This document shows, one piece after another, positions 15,716 through 24,047 of a DNA stretch of 64,000 nucleotides. Source of the stretch: DASVUC01 sp038237225 (lineage in GTDB: Bacteria; Planctomycetota; Phycisphaerae; Tepidisphaerales; Tepidisphaeraceae); assembly GCA_038237225.1 (NCBI GenBank), contig JBBRYX010000009.1:62001-126000 (forward strand), in the 5' to 3' direction. The first letter of the stretch is position 1; each line of letters starts with the position of its first letter. The notes beneath the pieces are model-generated. The model saw only the letters and a program-made list of their open reading frames with translations. It made no database searches and had not been told where the DNA came from. The translations under genes and the position numbers were made by a program.

Positions 15716-16609
15716 ATGGCGCGGGTGCTGGTTTTTGCAAATCCGATTGCGGGGATGGGTAGCGGGAAGGCGATGGCGCTGGCCTTGGAAAAGAGGCTGA
15801 AGCGCGAGGGGTATAACGCCGAGGCGATTTTTGAGAGGCCGGAGGGCTTGTCGGATGAGGAGATTGCTCGGGAGACATCCGCAGTGATTGCGATTGGGGG
15901 CGATGGGACGATCCGGGGGGTGGCGGCGCGAGTGCACGCGGCAAGTCCGCGGAAGGCGATCCCGATGCTGATTGTGCCGATGGGGACGGCGAATCTGCTG
16001 GGGCGGCATCTGGGGATTCGATGGAATCCGGACACGGTTGCCGCGGACGTAACGCGGACGCTGGCGCATCACCGGGTAATGAAGCTGGACGCGGCGCGGG
16101 CGAATGACCAGTTGTTTCTGTTGATGGCGGGGATCGGTCTGGATGCGCAGGTGGTGCACGAGCTGGATCGGATTCGGCGGGGGCCTATCGATTATCTAAG
16201 CTATGTGCTGCCGGCGGCGACGGCGCTGGCGATGTATCGGTTTCCGGCGATCACGGTGACGGTGGATGGGAAGACGGTGGCCAAAGATCTGCCGGCGGTG
16301 GCGTTTGTGGGGAACGTGAAGGAGTACGGAACGGGGTTTCCGATCTTGCCGCATGCTCGGCCGGATGATGGATTGCTGGACGTTTGCGTGCTGCCTTGCG
16401 CGAACCCGAAGGATCTCGTGTTTCATCTCATGCGGGCGGCGACGGGGGAACATCTGGCGGCGGAGGGGAGCGTGTATGTGAAGGGGAAGCACGTGCGGGT
16501 GGAGTCGGAGGTTGCGGTGCCAGTGCAGTTGGATGGCGATGCGGCGGGACATACGCCGGTGGAGATGGATTTGATGCCGGTGAGGTTGGCGTTTATGGTG
16601 CCGATGTGA
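15716..16609 (+). CDS. Diacylglycerol-kinase family lipid kinase
   Basis: 297 residues. The N-terminal nucleotide-binding domain has VFANPIAGMGSG, the family motif AIGGDGTIRGVA at about residues 60-71 and PMGTANLLGRHLG at about 92-104. The C-terminal beta-sandwich domain carries GIGLDAQVV and RPDDGLLDV. Enzymes of the DAGK/LCB5/YegS family phosphorylate lipid alcohols such as diacylglycerol, sphingoid bases or phosphatidylglycerol; the substrate here cannot be told. The ATG at 15716 is preferred over an in-frame TTG at 15698 because MARVLVFANP is the normal family start. A small palindrome (CTCACGCGCAGCGCGAGG) separates it from the subtilase gene. Confidence 0.88.
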   Translation: MARVLVFANPIAGMGSGKAMALALEKRLKREGYNAEAIFERPEGLSDEEIARETSAVIAIGGDGTIRGVAARVHAASPRKAIPMLIVPMGTANLLGRHLGIRWNPDTVAADVTRTLAHHRVMKLDAARANDQLFLLMAGIGLDAQVVHELDRIRRGPIDYLSYVLPAATALAMYRFPAITVTVDGKTVAKDLPAVAFVGNVKEYGTGFPILPHARPDDGLLDVCVLPCANPKDLVFHLMRAATGEHLAAEGSVYVKGKHVRVESEVAVPVQLDGDAAGHTPVEMDLMPVRLAFMVPM

Positions 16610-16649
16610 TGTGGTGACTCAGCGGCGGCGTTCAAGAAACAGCCAGGAG

Positions 16650-16732
16650 ATCCACAGATTGCGCAAATTTCACAGATTCAGAAAAAGTACCAGCCCTATC
16701 CTGGATCTGTGAAATCTGCGCAATCTGTGGAT
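16650..16732. repeat. ATCCACAGATTGCGCA inverted repeat
   Basis: ATCCACAGATTGCGCAAATT (from 16650) is mirrored by GCGCAATCTGTGGAT (to 16732), with TTTCACAGATTCAG and CTGGATCTGTGAAA completing the arms around a short centre. This interspersed hairpin fills most of the gap between the lipid kinase and kdsA and has no T-tract of a terminator. Confidence 0.85.
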
Positions 16733-16772
16733 GAATTGTTTGGTCCAAATACGGAACTGTGAGTTTGAGTAA

Positions 16773-17582
16773 ATGGAGCGCAACTTGCTCATTCCCAATG
16801 ATCGATTGTTTGTTATAGCGGGTCCGTGCGTGATTGAATCGGAAGAACTTTGTCTGACGATCGCGCGGCATTTGAAAGGGGTGTGTGAGCGGCTGGGGAT
16901 TACGTATATCTTCAAGGCTTCGTTTGATAAGGCGAACCGATCGAGCAATGACAGCTTCCGGGGGCCGGGTTTGTTGGAGGGGTTGAAGATTCTGGATCGT
17001 GTGAAGCGGGAGGTGGGGGTGCCGGTACTGACGGATATTCATGAATCGGGGCAGGCGGCGGAGGCGGCGACGGTGGTGGATGTTTTGCAGGTGCCGGCGT
17101 TTCTGGCGCGGCAGACAGATCTGCTGATCGCGTGCGGGCGGACGGGACGGATGGTGAACATCAAGAAGGGGCAGTTCATGGCGCCTTCAGAGATGAAGAA
17201 TGCGATTGAGAAGGTGAAGTCGACGGGGAATCAGAATGTGATGTTGACGGAGCGGGGAACGTTCTTTGGTTACAACCGGTTGGTGAATGATTTTACCGCC
17301 CTACCGGCGATGAGGGCATTGGGGTATCCGGTGGTGTTTGATGTGACGCACAGCACGCAGCAGCCGGCGGGGCTGGGGAATCAGTCGGGGGGGAATCCGG
17401 AATATTCACCGATGCTGGCGCGGGCGGCGGTGGCGGCGGGGGTGGATGGATTGTTTTTGGAGTGTCATCCGGAGCCGAAGAAGGCGAAGAGCGATGCGGC
17501 GACGATGATGAACCTGAGCGATGTGGAGGGGGTGCTGGAGATGTGCGTGAGGATTCGTGAGGCGGTGGGAGGGACGCGATGA
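16773..17582 (+). CDS. kdsA: 3-deoxy-8-phosphooctulonate (Kdo-8-P) synthase
   Basis: 269 residues. It condenses phosphoenolpyruvate with arabinose-5-phosphate, feeding Kdo into lipopolysaccharide. Recognisable segments are FVIAGPCVIES, FKASFDKANRSS, RGPGLLEGL, LTDIHE, DVLQVPAFLARQTDLL, NIKKGQFMAP, TERGTFFGYNRLVND, VFDVTHSTQQPAGLGNQSGG and FLECHPEP. I see a metal-type DAHP/Kdo8P TIM barrel, but I cannot decide metal dependence without an alignment of the Asn/Cys position. Length and motifs are normal. With lpxD, bamA and skp 1-6 kb away, it marks an LPS-bearing outer membrane. Confidence 0.94.
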   Translation: MERNLLIPNDRLFVIAGPCVIESEELCLTIARHLKGVCERLGITYIFKASFDKANRSSNDSFRGPGLLEGLKILDRVKREVGVPVLTDIHESGQAAEAATVVDVLQVPAFLARQTDLLIACGRTGRMVNIKKGQFMAPSEMKNAIEKVKSTGNQNVMLTERGTFFGYNRLVNDFTALPAMRALGYPVVFDVTHSTQQPAGLGNQSGGNPEYSPMLARAAVAAGVDGLFLECHPEPKKAKSDAATMMNLSDVEGVLEMCVRIREAVGGTR

Positions 17583-17621
17583 CTGGGGCGCTCAAGCAGT
17601 TGAATTGCAAGCTTTTTGGGT

Positions 17622-17678
17622 GGCACGGGCATTTTGCCCATGTGCATATCGCCAACACGGGCAGGATGCCCGTGCTAC
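17622..17678. repeat. GGCACGGGCAT...ATGCCCGTGCTAC hairpin repeat
   Basis: GGCACGGGCATTTTGCCCATG and CACGGGCAGGATGCCCGTGC flank a short spacer; each half is itself self-complementary. Related copies lie at 28610-28668, 42775-42857 and 43615-43673. It separates kdsA from the convergent gene at 17687. Confidence 0.85.
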
Positions 17679-17686
17679 GTGGGAGG

Positions 17687-18133
17687 TTAGAAGGAGTCGA
17701 GGAGGAGCGTGGCGGTGAGCCCCGCGATTCCGAAGAGTAGGAAGAGGGCTCGGGTGCGTTTGGAAGTGACGCGCGGCTTGGGCATGTTGCGGAGGCGGGA
17801 TTCGAGGTCTTCGTGATCGGGATCGGTGAGGGGCATTTCGAATTCGGCGCGGGCTTTCCAGCGTCCGGTGCGGGTGATCTCGCAGACCATGATGATCGGC
17901 TCCTGGCCGGCGCGGGGGATCTCGAGGAGATAATGGTGGCCGAGCGTGAGGCGGGAATTGTCGATGATGTCGACAGCGTTGCGCGTGAATGCGACGATGG
18001 TGACCCCGAACGAGATGCCGGCCTTTTCATTCGTCCAGGGTGACAGTTCGGCGCAGAGCGAGCCTTTGGCGAAGAAGTCGTTTTCGTCGTCGGCGGCGGT
18101 CACGGGCTTTGGTTTGGTGGTGAAAACGGGCAT
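17687..18133 (-). CDS. Small PilZ-like protein with C-terminal membrane anchor
   Basis: 148 residues. The central part, GVTIVAFTRNAVDIIDNSRL...HHYLLEIP followed by CEITRTGRWKARAEFE, has the beta-barrel pattern and D/N-x-S-x-x-L of a PilZ-type c-di-GMP-binding domain. I do not see the N-terminal RxxxR motif, so nucleotide binding is doubtful. The C-terminal TRALFLLFGIAGLTATLLLDSF is a single membrane segment. The gene is convergent with kdsA and divergent from moaC. The function is unknown, and the PilZ assignment is tentative. Confidence 0.5.
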   Translation of the reverse strand: MPVFTTKPKPVTAADDENDFFAKGSLCAELSPWTNEKAGISFGVTIVAFTRNAVDIIDNSRLTLGHHYLLEIPRAGQEPIIMVCEITRTGRWKARAEFEMPLTDPDHEDLESRLRNMPKPRVTSKRTRALFLLFGIAGLTATLLLDSF

Positions 18134-18225
18134 TGGTTCCGCTGATCAGGTGATCGTCCTATAGGTGATTCGGCGGTTTGCGAGCGGGAGTGAAGCTCAC
18201 ATCCAACGTCCGCTAACATTGCGGA

Positions 18226-18747
18226 ATGGATCGTGGTTTAATGAGTGACATGAGCGAGTCCCGCAAGCTGACGCATCTGGATGAACAGGGGCAGGCGCGG
18301 ATGGTGGATGTTTCGCGGAAGAACGTCACCCTTCGCGAGGCGGTGGCAGAGGGGTTTATCGAGATGGGTTCTAACACGCTTGCGGCGATCGCGAAGGGAA
18401 AGGTGCCGAAGGGGGAGGTGATGAATACCGCGCGCATCGCGGGGATCATGGCGGCGAAACGATGCGGGGATTTGATTCCGTTGTGTCATCCGCTCGGTGT
18501 CGAAAGCGTGGAGGTGGCGTTTGAATTGCCGGAACACGTGGGAAGCGCAGCGCGTGTGAAAATTCGCATTAAGGCGACAGCGAGGATTGCGGGAAAGACG
18601 GGTGTGGAAATGGAAGCGCTGACGGCGGTGTCTGTCGCGGCTTTGACGATCTACGACATGTGCAAGGCGATCGACAAGCGGATGGTGATCGAGGGGATTC
18701 GTGTGCTCAAGAAAACGGGCGGGAAATCAGACGCCAGATCGGTGTAG
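18226..18747 (+). CDS. moaC: Cyclic pyranopterin monophosphate synthase (MoaC)
   Basis: 173 residues. MoaC rearranges 3',8-cyclo-dihydroGTP, the product of MoaA, into cyclic pyranopterin monophosphate in molybdenum-cofactor synthesis. Family segments are LTHLDEQGQARMVDVSRK, AARIAGIMAAKR-type TARIAGIMAAKRCGDLIPLCHPLGVESVEV, and GKTGVEMEALTAVSVAALTIYDMCKAIDK with the conserved active-site Lys and Asp residues. Length is normal. The ATG at 18226 lies six bases after a TAACAT element, while an internal ATG at 18241 (MSDMSESRK) is an alternative start. No other moa gene is nearby. Confidence 0.92.
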   Translation: MDRGLMSDMSESRKLTHLDEQGQARMVDVSRKNVTLREAVAEGFIEMGSNTLAAIAKGKVPKGEVMNTARIAGIMAAKRCGDLIPLCHPLGVESVEVAFELPEHVGSAARVKIRIKATARIAGKTGVEMEALTAVSVAALTIYDMCKAIDKRMVIEGIRVLKKTGGKSDARSV

Positions 18748-18810
18748 CGGGGGCCTATCGCGTTTTGACATCGAAGGGGGTGCGGCTAAACTCTCGCCCG
18801 CTACTGAAGA

Positions 18811-21243
18811 ATGCGGAAGGAGATCTGGATCATCGGGCCGCGCGGACGCATGAATGGATTCGATCTGAGGAGGATGTGCATTGTCGCGCTGATGATTGCG
18901 ATGAGTGCGGGGAATGTTTGCGCCCAGCAGATGCTGCCTTCAACGATGTCGAGTTCTATTCCACCGGCGTATGCCGCCCTGAAGGGGCGGACGGTGGAGG
19001 ATGTGCGGGTCCTGGGGAATCAGCGCGTGCCTTCGACGGTGATCCAGAACGTGATCCGGTCGCAGCGCGGGGATAAGTTTGATCCCGGGGCGGTCGAGCA
19101 GGATTATCGCGCGATTTACGGGCTGCGGAAATTTACCAACGTCGAAGCGAAAGTTGAGCCGACGGCGACGGGGGTGATCGTTTCGTTCGTGGTGACGGAG
19201 ACGAAGCAGATCAACTCGATCGCGATCCGGGGGAATGTGGGGATCAAGACCGAGGCCTTGCTCGACATCCTGGATGTGCACAGGGGAGAGGCGATCGATT
19301 CGTTTCGGATATCCACGGCGCGGCTGGCGATGGAAGCGATGTATCGCGAGAAGAACTATCCGTTCGTGCATGTCGATTTTGATCGGGACTTGTTGAATCG
19401 AAGTGGCGAACTGGTGTTCAACATCGTCGAAGGGCCGGAGGTGACGATCCGGAAGGTGAACGTGCTGGGGAATTATTCGTTCACGGACGAAAAGCTCCGC
19501 GGCCAGGTGCAGACGAAGCCGTGGTTCTTTATTTTCAACGCGGGAACCTATGACCCGGAGATGGTGGAAGATGATGTGGCGTCGGTGCGGCACTTCTACG
19601 AGTCGAAGGGCTTCTTCGACGCACGCGTGGGACGGAAGCTGATCTTCTCGCCGAATCAGAAAGAGATGCAGGTTACATTCCTCATGAACGAGGGGAAGCG
19701 CTATCGAATCGGTCGGCTGGAGTTTCGCGGGAATACGAAATTGTCGGAGACGGCGCTGTCTGACAAGCTGAAGATGACGCCGGGCCAGGCGTATGACCAG
19801 GAGACGTTGCAGCGGGATATTCGGGAAATCGTGCGGGATTACAGCCCGTTTGGATTCATCTATGAGCAGCGTCCGCAGTTTCAGAATCGGGATTATCTGA
19901 GAATTGAGCCGAGGACGGTGTTTCATAAGGAGGCGGGGACGGTGGATCTGATTTATCAGATCACGGAGGGCAAGCCGTTCCGGATCGGCAAGATCATTCC
20001 CAAGGGGAACACGCGGACGCAGGACAAGGTGATTCTGCGGGAGATGCGGGTTGCATCGGGGCAAATGTACAACTCGGCGGAGATCGCCGATGCGATCGAT
20101 CGGCTGCGGGCAACGCCTTACTTCCAGAGCGTGACGGTGACGCCGGTGGGCGATGATCCGAACTATCGCGATGTGATTGTGGAAGTGATGGAGCAGAAGA
20201 CGGCGCAGTTCACCGTTGGCGCGGGGATTAATTCCAACGGCGGCGTGGGCGCTGCGATTACCTATACGCAACAGAACTTCGACATCACGGACTGGCCGGA
20301 GAGTTGGAAGGACGTTTTCTCGGAGCGGGCGTTCGTGGGGGCGGGGCAGTTGTTCCGGATCACGCTGCAGCCGGGTACGGAGTCGAGCAATGCCAGCATT
20401 CTTTGGCGCGAGCCGTGGGTGCTGGATCAGCCTTATAGTCTGACGCTGGAAGCATATTACCGGGACCGGCAACGCGAACATTATGTCGAAACGCGCGCAG
20501 GCGGGCGGGTTTCAATTGGACATCGGTTTAATTATGTGCATTCAATCACGCTGACGTTTCGCGGCGAAGACGTGGATATCCATGACATTGAGGATGACAA
20601 CATTCGTGCGCCGGAGATCATAGCGCTTCAGGGACACCACACGCTGACAAGCACGCCGCTTCAGTTCAGGCGGGATACGACAAACCAGGGATTGCTGCCG
20701 TACCAGGGGACGGTAACGTCGATCGGTTGGGAGCCTTACGGAACGCTTGGCGGCGAGTTTGCCTTTCACAAGTTCACGGTGGGCTGGGACTATTTTTACA
20801 AAGTCTCTGAGGATTTGCTGGACCGGAAGACGATTCTGTCGCTGCATGGCGATGCAGGCTATATCACCGGAAGCGCTCCATTTTTCGAGCGGTTCTACGG
20901 CGGTGGGATTGGGTCGATCCGGGGGTTCCGGTTCCGCGGTGTGAGCCCGCGATCAGGCGCGGCCGAAGATCCGGTGGGCGGTGATTTGTCGGTAACGGGC
21001 TCTGCTGAACTATCGTTCCCCATTGTGGGCGACAGTTTGCGCGCCGTGGTGTTCACCGATGTGGGCGACGTTGAGTCGGAGGCGCGGTTCGGTACAATCC
21101 GCTCGAGCATCGGAGCCGGGATTCGGCTGACATTGCCGTTCCTGGGTCAGACGCCGGTTGCACTGGACTTCGCGTACCCCATCACCAAGGACAGCCAGGA
21201 CGACACTCAATTCATCAGTTTCTCGCTCGGGTTCAATCCGTAA
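18811..21243 (+). CDS. bamA: Outer membrane protein assembly factor BamA
   Basis: Up to 810 residues. A signal peptide (RRMCIVALMIAMSAGNVCAQ) is followed by about five POTRA domains (near residues 58-480; for example VEDVRVLGNQRVPSTVI and RIGRLEFRGNTKLSETAL). A C-terminal beta-barrel of the surface-antigen family follows. The barrel carries SIRGFRFRGVSPR, equivalent to the conserved VRGF motif of loop 6. BamA folds and inserts outer-membrane proteins. The C-terminus is FSLGFNP, so the usual final aromatic is displaced by two residues. The ATG at 18811 is the outermost start; the signal peptide suggests 18850 may be the true one. It is followed directly by a skp-like gene and lpxD, the canonical envelope order. 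Confidence 0.92.
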   Translation: MRKEIWIIGPRGRMNGFDLRRMCIVALMIAMSAGNVCAQQMLPSTMSSSIPPAYAALKGRTVEDVRVLGNQRVPSTVIQNVIRSQRGDKFDPGAVEQDYRAIYGLRKFTNVEAKVEPTATGVIVSFVVTETKQINSIAIRGNVGIKTEALLDILDVHRGEAIDSFRISTARLAMEAMYREKNYPFVHVDFDRDLLNRSGELVFNIVEGPEVTIRKVNVLGNYSFTDEKLRGQVQTKPWFFIFNAGTYDPEMVEDDVASVRHFYESKGFFDARVGRKLIFSPNQKEMQVTFLMNEGKRYRIGRLEFRGNTKLSETALSDKLKMTPGQAYDQETLQRDIREIVRDYSPFGFIYEQRPQFQNRDYLRIEPRTVFHKEAGTVDLIYQITEGKPFRIGKIIPKGNTRTQDKVILREMRVASGQMYNSAEIADAIDRLRATPYFQSVTVTPVGDDPNYRDVIVEVMEQKTAQFTVGAGINSNGGVGAAITYTQQNFDITDWPESWKDVFSERAFVGAGQLFRITLQPGTESSNASILWREPWVLDQPYSLTLEAYYRDRQREHYVETRAGGRVSIGHRFNYVHSITLTFRGEDVDIHDIEDDNIRAPEIIALQGHHTLTSTPLQFRRDTTNQGLLPYQGTVTSIGWEPYGTLGGEFAFHKFTVGWDYFYKVSEDLLDRKTILSLHGDAGYITGSAPFFERFYGGGIGSIRGFRFRGVSPRSGAAEDPVGGDLSVTGSAELSFPIVGDSLRAVVFTDVGDVESEARFGTIRSSIGAGIRLTLPFLGQTPVALDFAYPITKDSQDDTQFISFSLGFNP

Positions 21244-21314
21244 CTTAAAGTTTCCACGGGTCTGTTGTTTGAGCAGCGAGCAGTTTGGCAAATGCACACG
21301 AAAGGATCGTAAAA

Positions 21315-22004
21315 ATGAGATCAGGACGTTGGATGATTGCGGCGGCGATGACATTGTTGATGGCGTCGCCGCTCTTGGCGCAGACGAACGTGGCGGTGGT
21401 GAACCCCGCGCGGGCGTTTAATGAGATGCTCGAGACGAAGGACCTGAAGCAGAAGCTGGACGCGGAGCGCGTGGCTTTTGAGACTGAGGGCAAGGCCCGG
21501 GACCAGAAGGTTCGGGATCTTCGCTCGCAGCGGGACCTGCTGAAGGCCGATAGTCCGCAGTATGCGGACCTGGATAAGCAATTTGCCCAGGCGGCGATTG
21601 AGCTGGACGTCTGGAGCAAAGTGACGCAGGCGCAGGCACAGCGGAACCAGAAGCAGCAGATGCGCGTCCTGTTCGACCGGATCGTGCAGGCTTCAACTGA
21701 GGTCGCGCAGCAGAAGAATCTTGATGTTGTGCTGGCGGATCAACGGCCGGAACTGCCGGATAATCTGGATCCGATCACGGTGGAGCAGGTTCGGGCGGCA
21801 ATCAACAGCCGCAACGTGCTGTTCGCTTCGCAGAAGGCGGATATCACGAATGATGTGATTGCGAATCTGGACGCGAAATATAAGGCCGGCGGCGGGACCA
21901 GCGCGCCGGCATCCGCGCCCGCGCCAGCGGCAGGTGGAGCTGCACCCGCTGCGGCTCCCGCACCGGCGCCTGCGCCGGCACCTGCACCTGCACCAAATCA
22001 GTGA
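21315..22004 (+). CDS. OmpH/Skp-family periplasmic chaperone
   Basis: 229 residues. The signal peptide MRSGRWMIAAAMTLLMASPLLAQ precedes TNVAVVNPARAFNEMLETKDLKQ. A long charged helical region follows (about residues 45-150), as expected for the Skp prefoldin-like arms that carry unfolded outer-membrane proteins to BamA. The last 40 residues are Ala/Pro-rich (PAPAPAPAP) and low in complexity. The ATG at 21315 is chosen for the AAAGGA site and the signal peptide. It lies between bamA and lpxD, as in many Gram-negatives, and ends in a strong terminator. Family members diverge quickly, so the name Skp rests partly on context. Confidence 0.85.
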   Translation: MRSGRWMIAAAMTLLMASPLLAQTNVAVVNPARAFNEMLETKDLKQKLDAERVAFETEGKARDQKVRDLRSQRDLLKADSPQYADLDKQFAQAAIELDVWSKVTQAQAQRNQKQQMRVLFDRIVQASTEVAQQKNLDVVLADQRPELPDNLDPITVEQVRAAINSRNVLFASQKADITNDVIANLDAKYKAGGGTSAPASAPAPAAGGAAPAAAPAPAPAPAPAPAPNQ

Positions 22005-22030
22005 TGCAAAGCGTATTGGCGACGTAGCCC

Positions 22031-22065
22031 AAAGCCCCGGACCCGCGCCGGGGCTTTGTTTGTTT
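22031..22065 (+). terminator. Rho-independent terminator after the skp-like gene
   Basis: AAAGCCCCGG (22031-22040) pairs perfectly with CCGGGGCTTT (22048-22057) around a seven-base loop, and GTTTGTTT follows. It would end the bamA-skp transcript, so lpxD may need its own promoter or rely on read-through. Confidence 0.85.
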
Positions 22066-22095
22066 ATGGACTGCACCGGGCGCACAATGGCGGGG

Positions 22096-23136
22096 ATGCC
22101 GGAAATTACTTTGGGACAGATCGCGGCGGTGGTGGAATGTACAGCACCGGCAAACGCCGCACGAACGATCACCGGGATCGCGACGCTGGAGGAGGCGACG
22201 GAGACAGAATTGTCCTTTCTGGGGGCTGAGATTTATCTGCCGCAGTTCGAGAAGACGAAGGCGGCGGCGGTGATTGTGAATCGGCGGTTGCGGCTGCCCG
22301 CAGGGAAGGGGCCGGCGGTTCTGCTCGCGGATGATGCGGATTTGGTCGTGGCGAAGGTGCTGGAACTCTTTGCGCCGCCAACTCCGCGGCCGGCGCCGGG
22401 GGTGGATGCATCGGCGAAGGTGGCAAAGTCCGCGAAGCTTGGGGAGGGCGTGGCGATTGGCGCCTTTGTCATCATCGGTGAGGGTTCGGCCATCGGCGCG
22501 GGCTCGATCGTTCACCCGGGTGTCGCAATTTCGGATGATGTGGTGATCGGGGAGCAGTGCGAGATTCATTCGAACGTGACTATTCGGGAGCGGATCACGA
22601 TTGGGAATCGCGTAATTATCCACGCCGGGAGCGTGCTGGGGACGGATGGGTTTGGGTATCGGTGGGACGGAACGAGGCACCAGAAGATTCCGCAGATCGG
22701 CACCGTGATCATCGAGGATGATGTGGAGATCGGCTCGTGCGTGTGCATCGACCGGGCGAAGTTCAGCACCACGCGGATCGGGAAGGGGACGAAGATCGAC
22801 AACCTCGTGCAGATCGGGCACAACGTGCAGGTGGGGCCGCACTGCATTGTTGTGGGGCAGGCGGGGCTTGCGGGGAGCGTGAAATTGGGAGTAGGCGTTG
22901 TGATGGGTGGGCAGAGCGCGGTGCGCGATCATGTGACGATGGGAGATGGATCCATGGTGGCGGCATGTTCGGGCGTCGCGGAAGATGTGGAGCCGAGGAC
23001 GATCGTGTCGGGATTGCCGGCCCTCCCTCACCGCCAGAGTTTGCGTGAACAAGCGGCGCTGCGGCGTTTGCCTGATCTGGTGGTGCAGGTGAGGAAACTG
23101 CAAGAGCAGGTCGACCAGTTAAAGCGCGCAACGTAG
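22096..23136 (+). CDS. lpxD: UDP-3-O-(3-hydroxyacyl)glucosamine N-acyltransferase
   Basis: About 346 residues. LpxD adds the second 3-hydroxyacyl chain in lipid A synthesis. The N-terminal uridine-binding domain (PEITLGQIAAVV...ETELSFL...AAAVIVNR) is followed by a left-handed beta-helix of hexapeptide repeats from about residue 105 to 310. The catalytic segment DNLVQIGHNVQVGP contains the conserved His. The helical C-terminus (LPDLVVQVRKLQEQVDQL) trimerises. The ATG at 22096 gives MPEITLGQIA, typical of the family; ATGs at 22066 and 22087 are in frame but add non-conserved residues overlapping the terminator. It sits behind bamA and skp as in other diderms. Confidence 0.92.
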   Translation: MPEITLGQIAAVVECTAPANAARTITGIATLEEATETELSFLGAEIYLPQFEKTKAAAVIVNRRLRLPAGKGPAVLLADDADLVVAKVLELFAPPTPRPAPGVDASAKVAKSAKLGEGVAIGAFVIIGEGSAIGAGSIVHPGVAISDDVVIGEQCEIHSNVTIRERITIGNRVIIHAGSVLGTDGFGYRWDGTRHQKIPQIGTVIIEDDVEIGSCVCIDRAKFSTTRIGKGTKIDNLVQIGHNVQVGPHCIVVGQAGLAGSVKLGVGVVMGGQSAVRDHVTMGDGSMVAACSGVAEDVEPRTIVSGLPALPHRQSLREQAALRRLPDLVVQVRKLQEQVDQLKRAT

Positions 23137-23164
23137 AGACCTGCTGGAATAACGGTGACTTGAA

Positions 23165-23914
23165 ATGACCCCTCGCAACCGACATGCTCGCAAGCCCGCG
23201 TTCACGTTGGTGGAGCTGCTCGTCGTGATCGGCATCATCGCGGTCCTGATCGGGATGCTGTTGCCGGCGCTCTCGCGGGCGCGCGAAGCGTCTCGACGTG
23301 CGGAATGCCTGAGCAACTTGCGCCAGGTCGGCATCGCCTTTCGCTTCTACGCGCTGGACAACCACGATCAGGTGCCGTTGGGATATCGGGCGGGTAACAT
23401 GCAGTTCAACAGCATGGTCTACAGCATGAGCGCAAAAAAGTTTGTGTTGTTCGGCTGGCTTTACAACGCGGGGCTGATGAAGTCCCCCAGGACATTCTTC
23501 TGCCCCTCCGAAAACGACTCAAAATCTTTGTTCAATACCCCGCAGAATCCCTGGCCACCCGGTAACGCCGCCTTCCAGGTTTACGCCGGCTACGGCTGCC
23601 GTCCGGAAGTCGAATTGCCCGATGATCCCGTGCCGACGGCGGTGATGCCGCGCCTCAACAAGTTCAAGAACAAGGCGGTAATCGCAGATCTGACGGCCAT
23701 CGTGAATCGTGTCGATACCCGCCACCGTGTGGGGATCAACGTCTTGTATGGCGATAGCTCAGCAAAGTGGGTGGTTCGAAAGCTCTTCAACGACGACCTG
23801 AAAGATTGCACGGTTATCGCGCCCATCAATAACGCAAACCAGACCCGCATCTGGTGGACGCTTGATCCCACCCCACCCGCGCAAACAACAACCCCGGGTT
23901 CGCCGGGGCCGTGA
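23165..23914 (+). CDS. Type II pseudopilin-like protein (prepilin N-methylation motif)
   Basis: 249 residues. The N-terminus RKPAFTLVELLVVIGIIAVLIGMLLPAL is a textbook prepilin peptidase site and N-terminal helix, followed by SRAREASRRAECLSNLRQVG. This opening is very common in planctomycete DUF1559-like and general pseudopilins. The C-terminal globular part ends VGINVLYGDSSAKWV, resembling the H-x9-DG tail motif with the His kept in RHRVGINVLYGDS. Such proteins exist in many paralogues; their role, possibly surface display or secretion, is not established here. The last eight codons (TTPGSPGP) overlap a terminator hairpin that serves the tRNA gene on the other strand. Confidence 0.85.
   Translation: MTPRNRHARKPAFTLVELLVVIGIIAVLIGMLLPALSRAREASRRAECLSNLRQVGIAFRFYALDNHDQVPLGYRAGNMQFNSMVYSMSAKKFVLFGWLYNAGLMKSPRTFFCPSENDSKSLFNTPQNPWPPGNAAFQVYAGYGCRPEVELPDDPVPTAVMPRLNKFKNKAVIADLTAIVNRVDTRHRVGINVLYGDSSAKWVVRKLFNDDLKDCTVIAPINNANQTRIWWTLDPTPPAQTTTPGSPGP
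23882..23908 (-). terminator. Terminator of tRNA-Gln, overlapping the pseudopilin 3' end
   Basis: On the minus strand CCCCGG and CCGGGG form a six-base-pair GC stem around a five-base loop, followed by TTGTTGTTTG. It starts eight bases beyond the tRNA 3' end and lies within the last codons of the opposing pseudopilin gene. Confidence 0.65.
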
Positions 23915-23915
23915 G

Positions 23916-23986
23916 CTGGGGTACTAGGATTCGAACCTAGACAAAGCGCTCCAGAGGCGCTTGTGCTGCCGTTACACCATACCCCA
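23916..23986 (-). tRNA. tRNA-Gln (anticodon CUG)
   Basis: A complete cloverleaf can be drawn on the minus strand. The acceptor stem is TGGGGTA with TACCCCA and discriminator G. The D arm is GTGT...GCAC. The anticodon stem AGCGC/GCGCT holds the loop CTCTGGA, and the T arm is CTAGG-TTCGAAT-CCTAG. The anticodon CTG reads CAG. CCA is not encoded. A promoter and terminator flank it, so it appears to be a single-gene unit. Confidence 0.95.
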
Positions 23987-23994
23987 ATGCCTTA

Positions 23995-24022
23995 ATTCTA
24001 CCGCGATCCTGGGGACGAGCAA
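23995..24022 (-). promoter_or_regulatory. Promoter of tRNA-Gln
   Basis: On the minus strand TTGCTC (24017-24022) and TAGAAT (23995-24000) are 16 bases apart. The -10 ends eight bases before the mature tRNA 5' end, so the primary transcript would have almost no leader. Confidence 0.6.
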
Positions 24023-24047
24023 GCGTTCGCTGAATCGATCATCGGTA

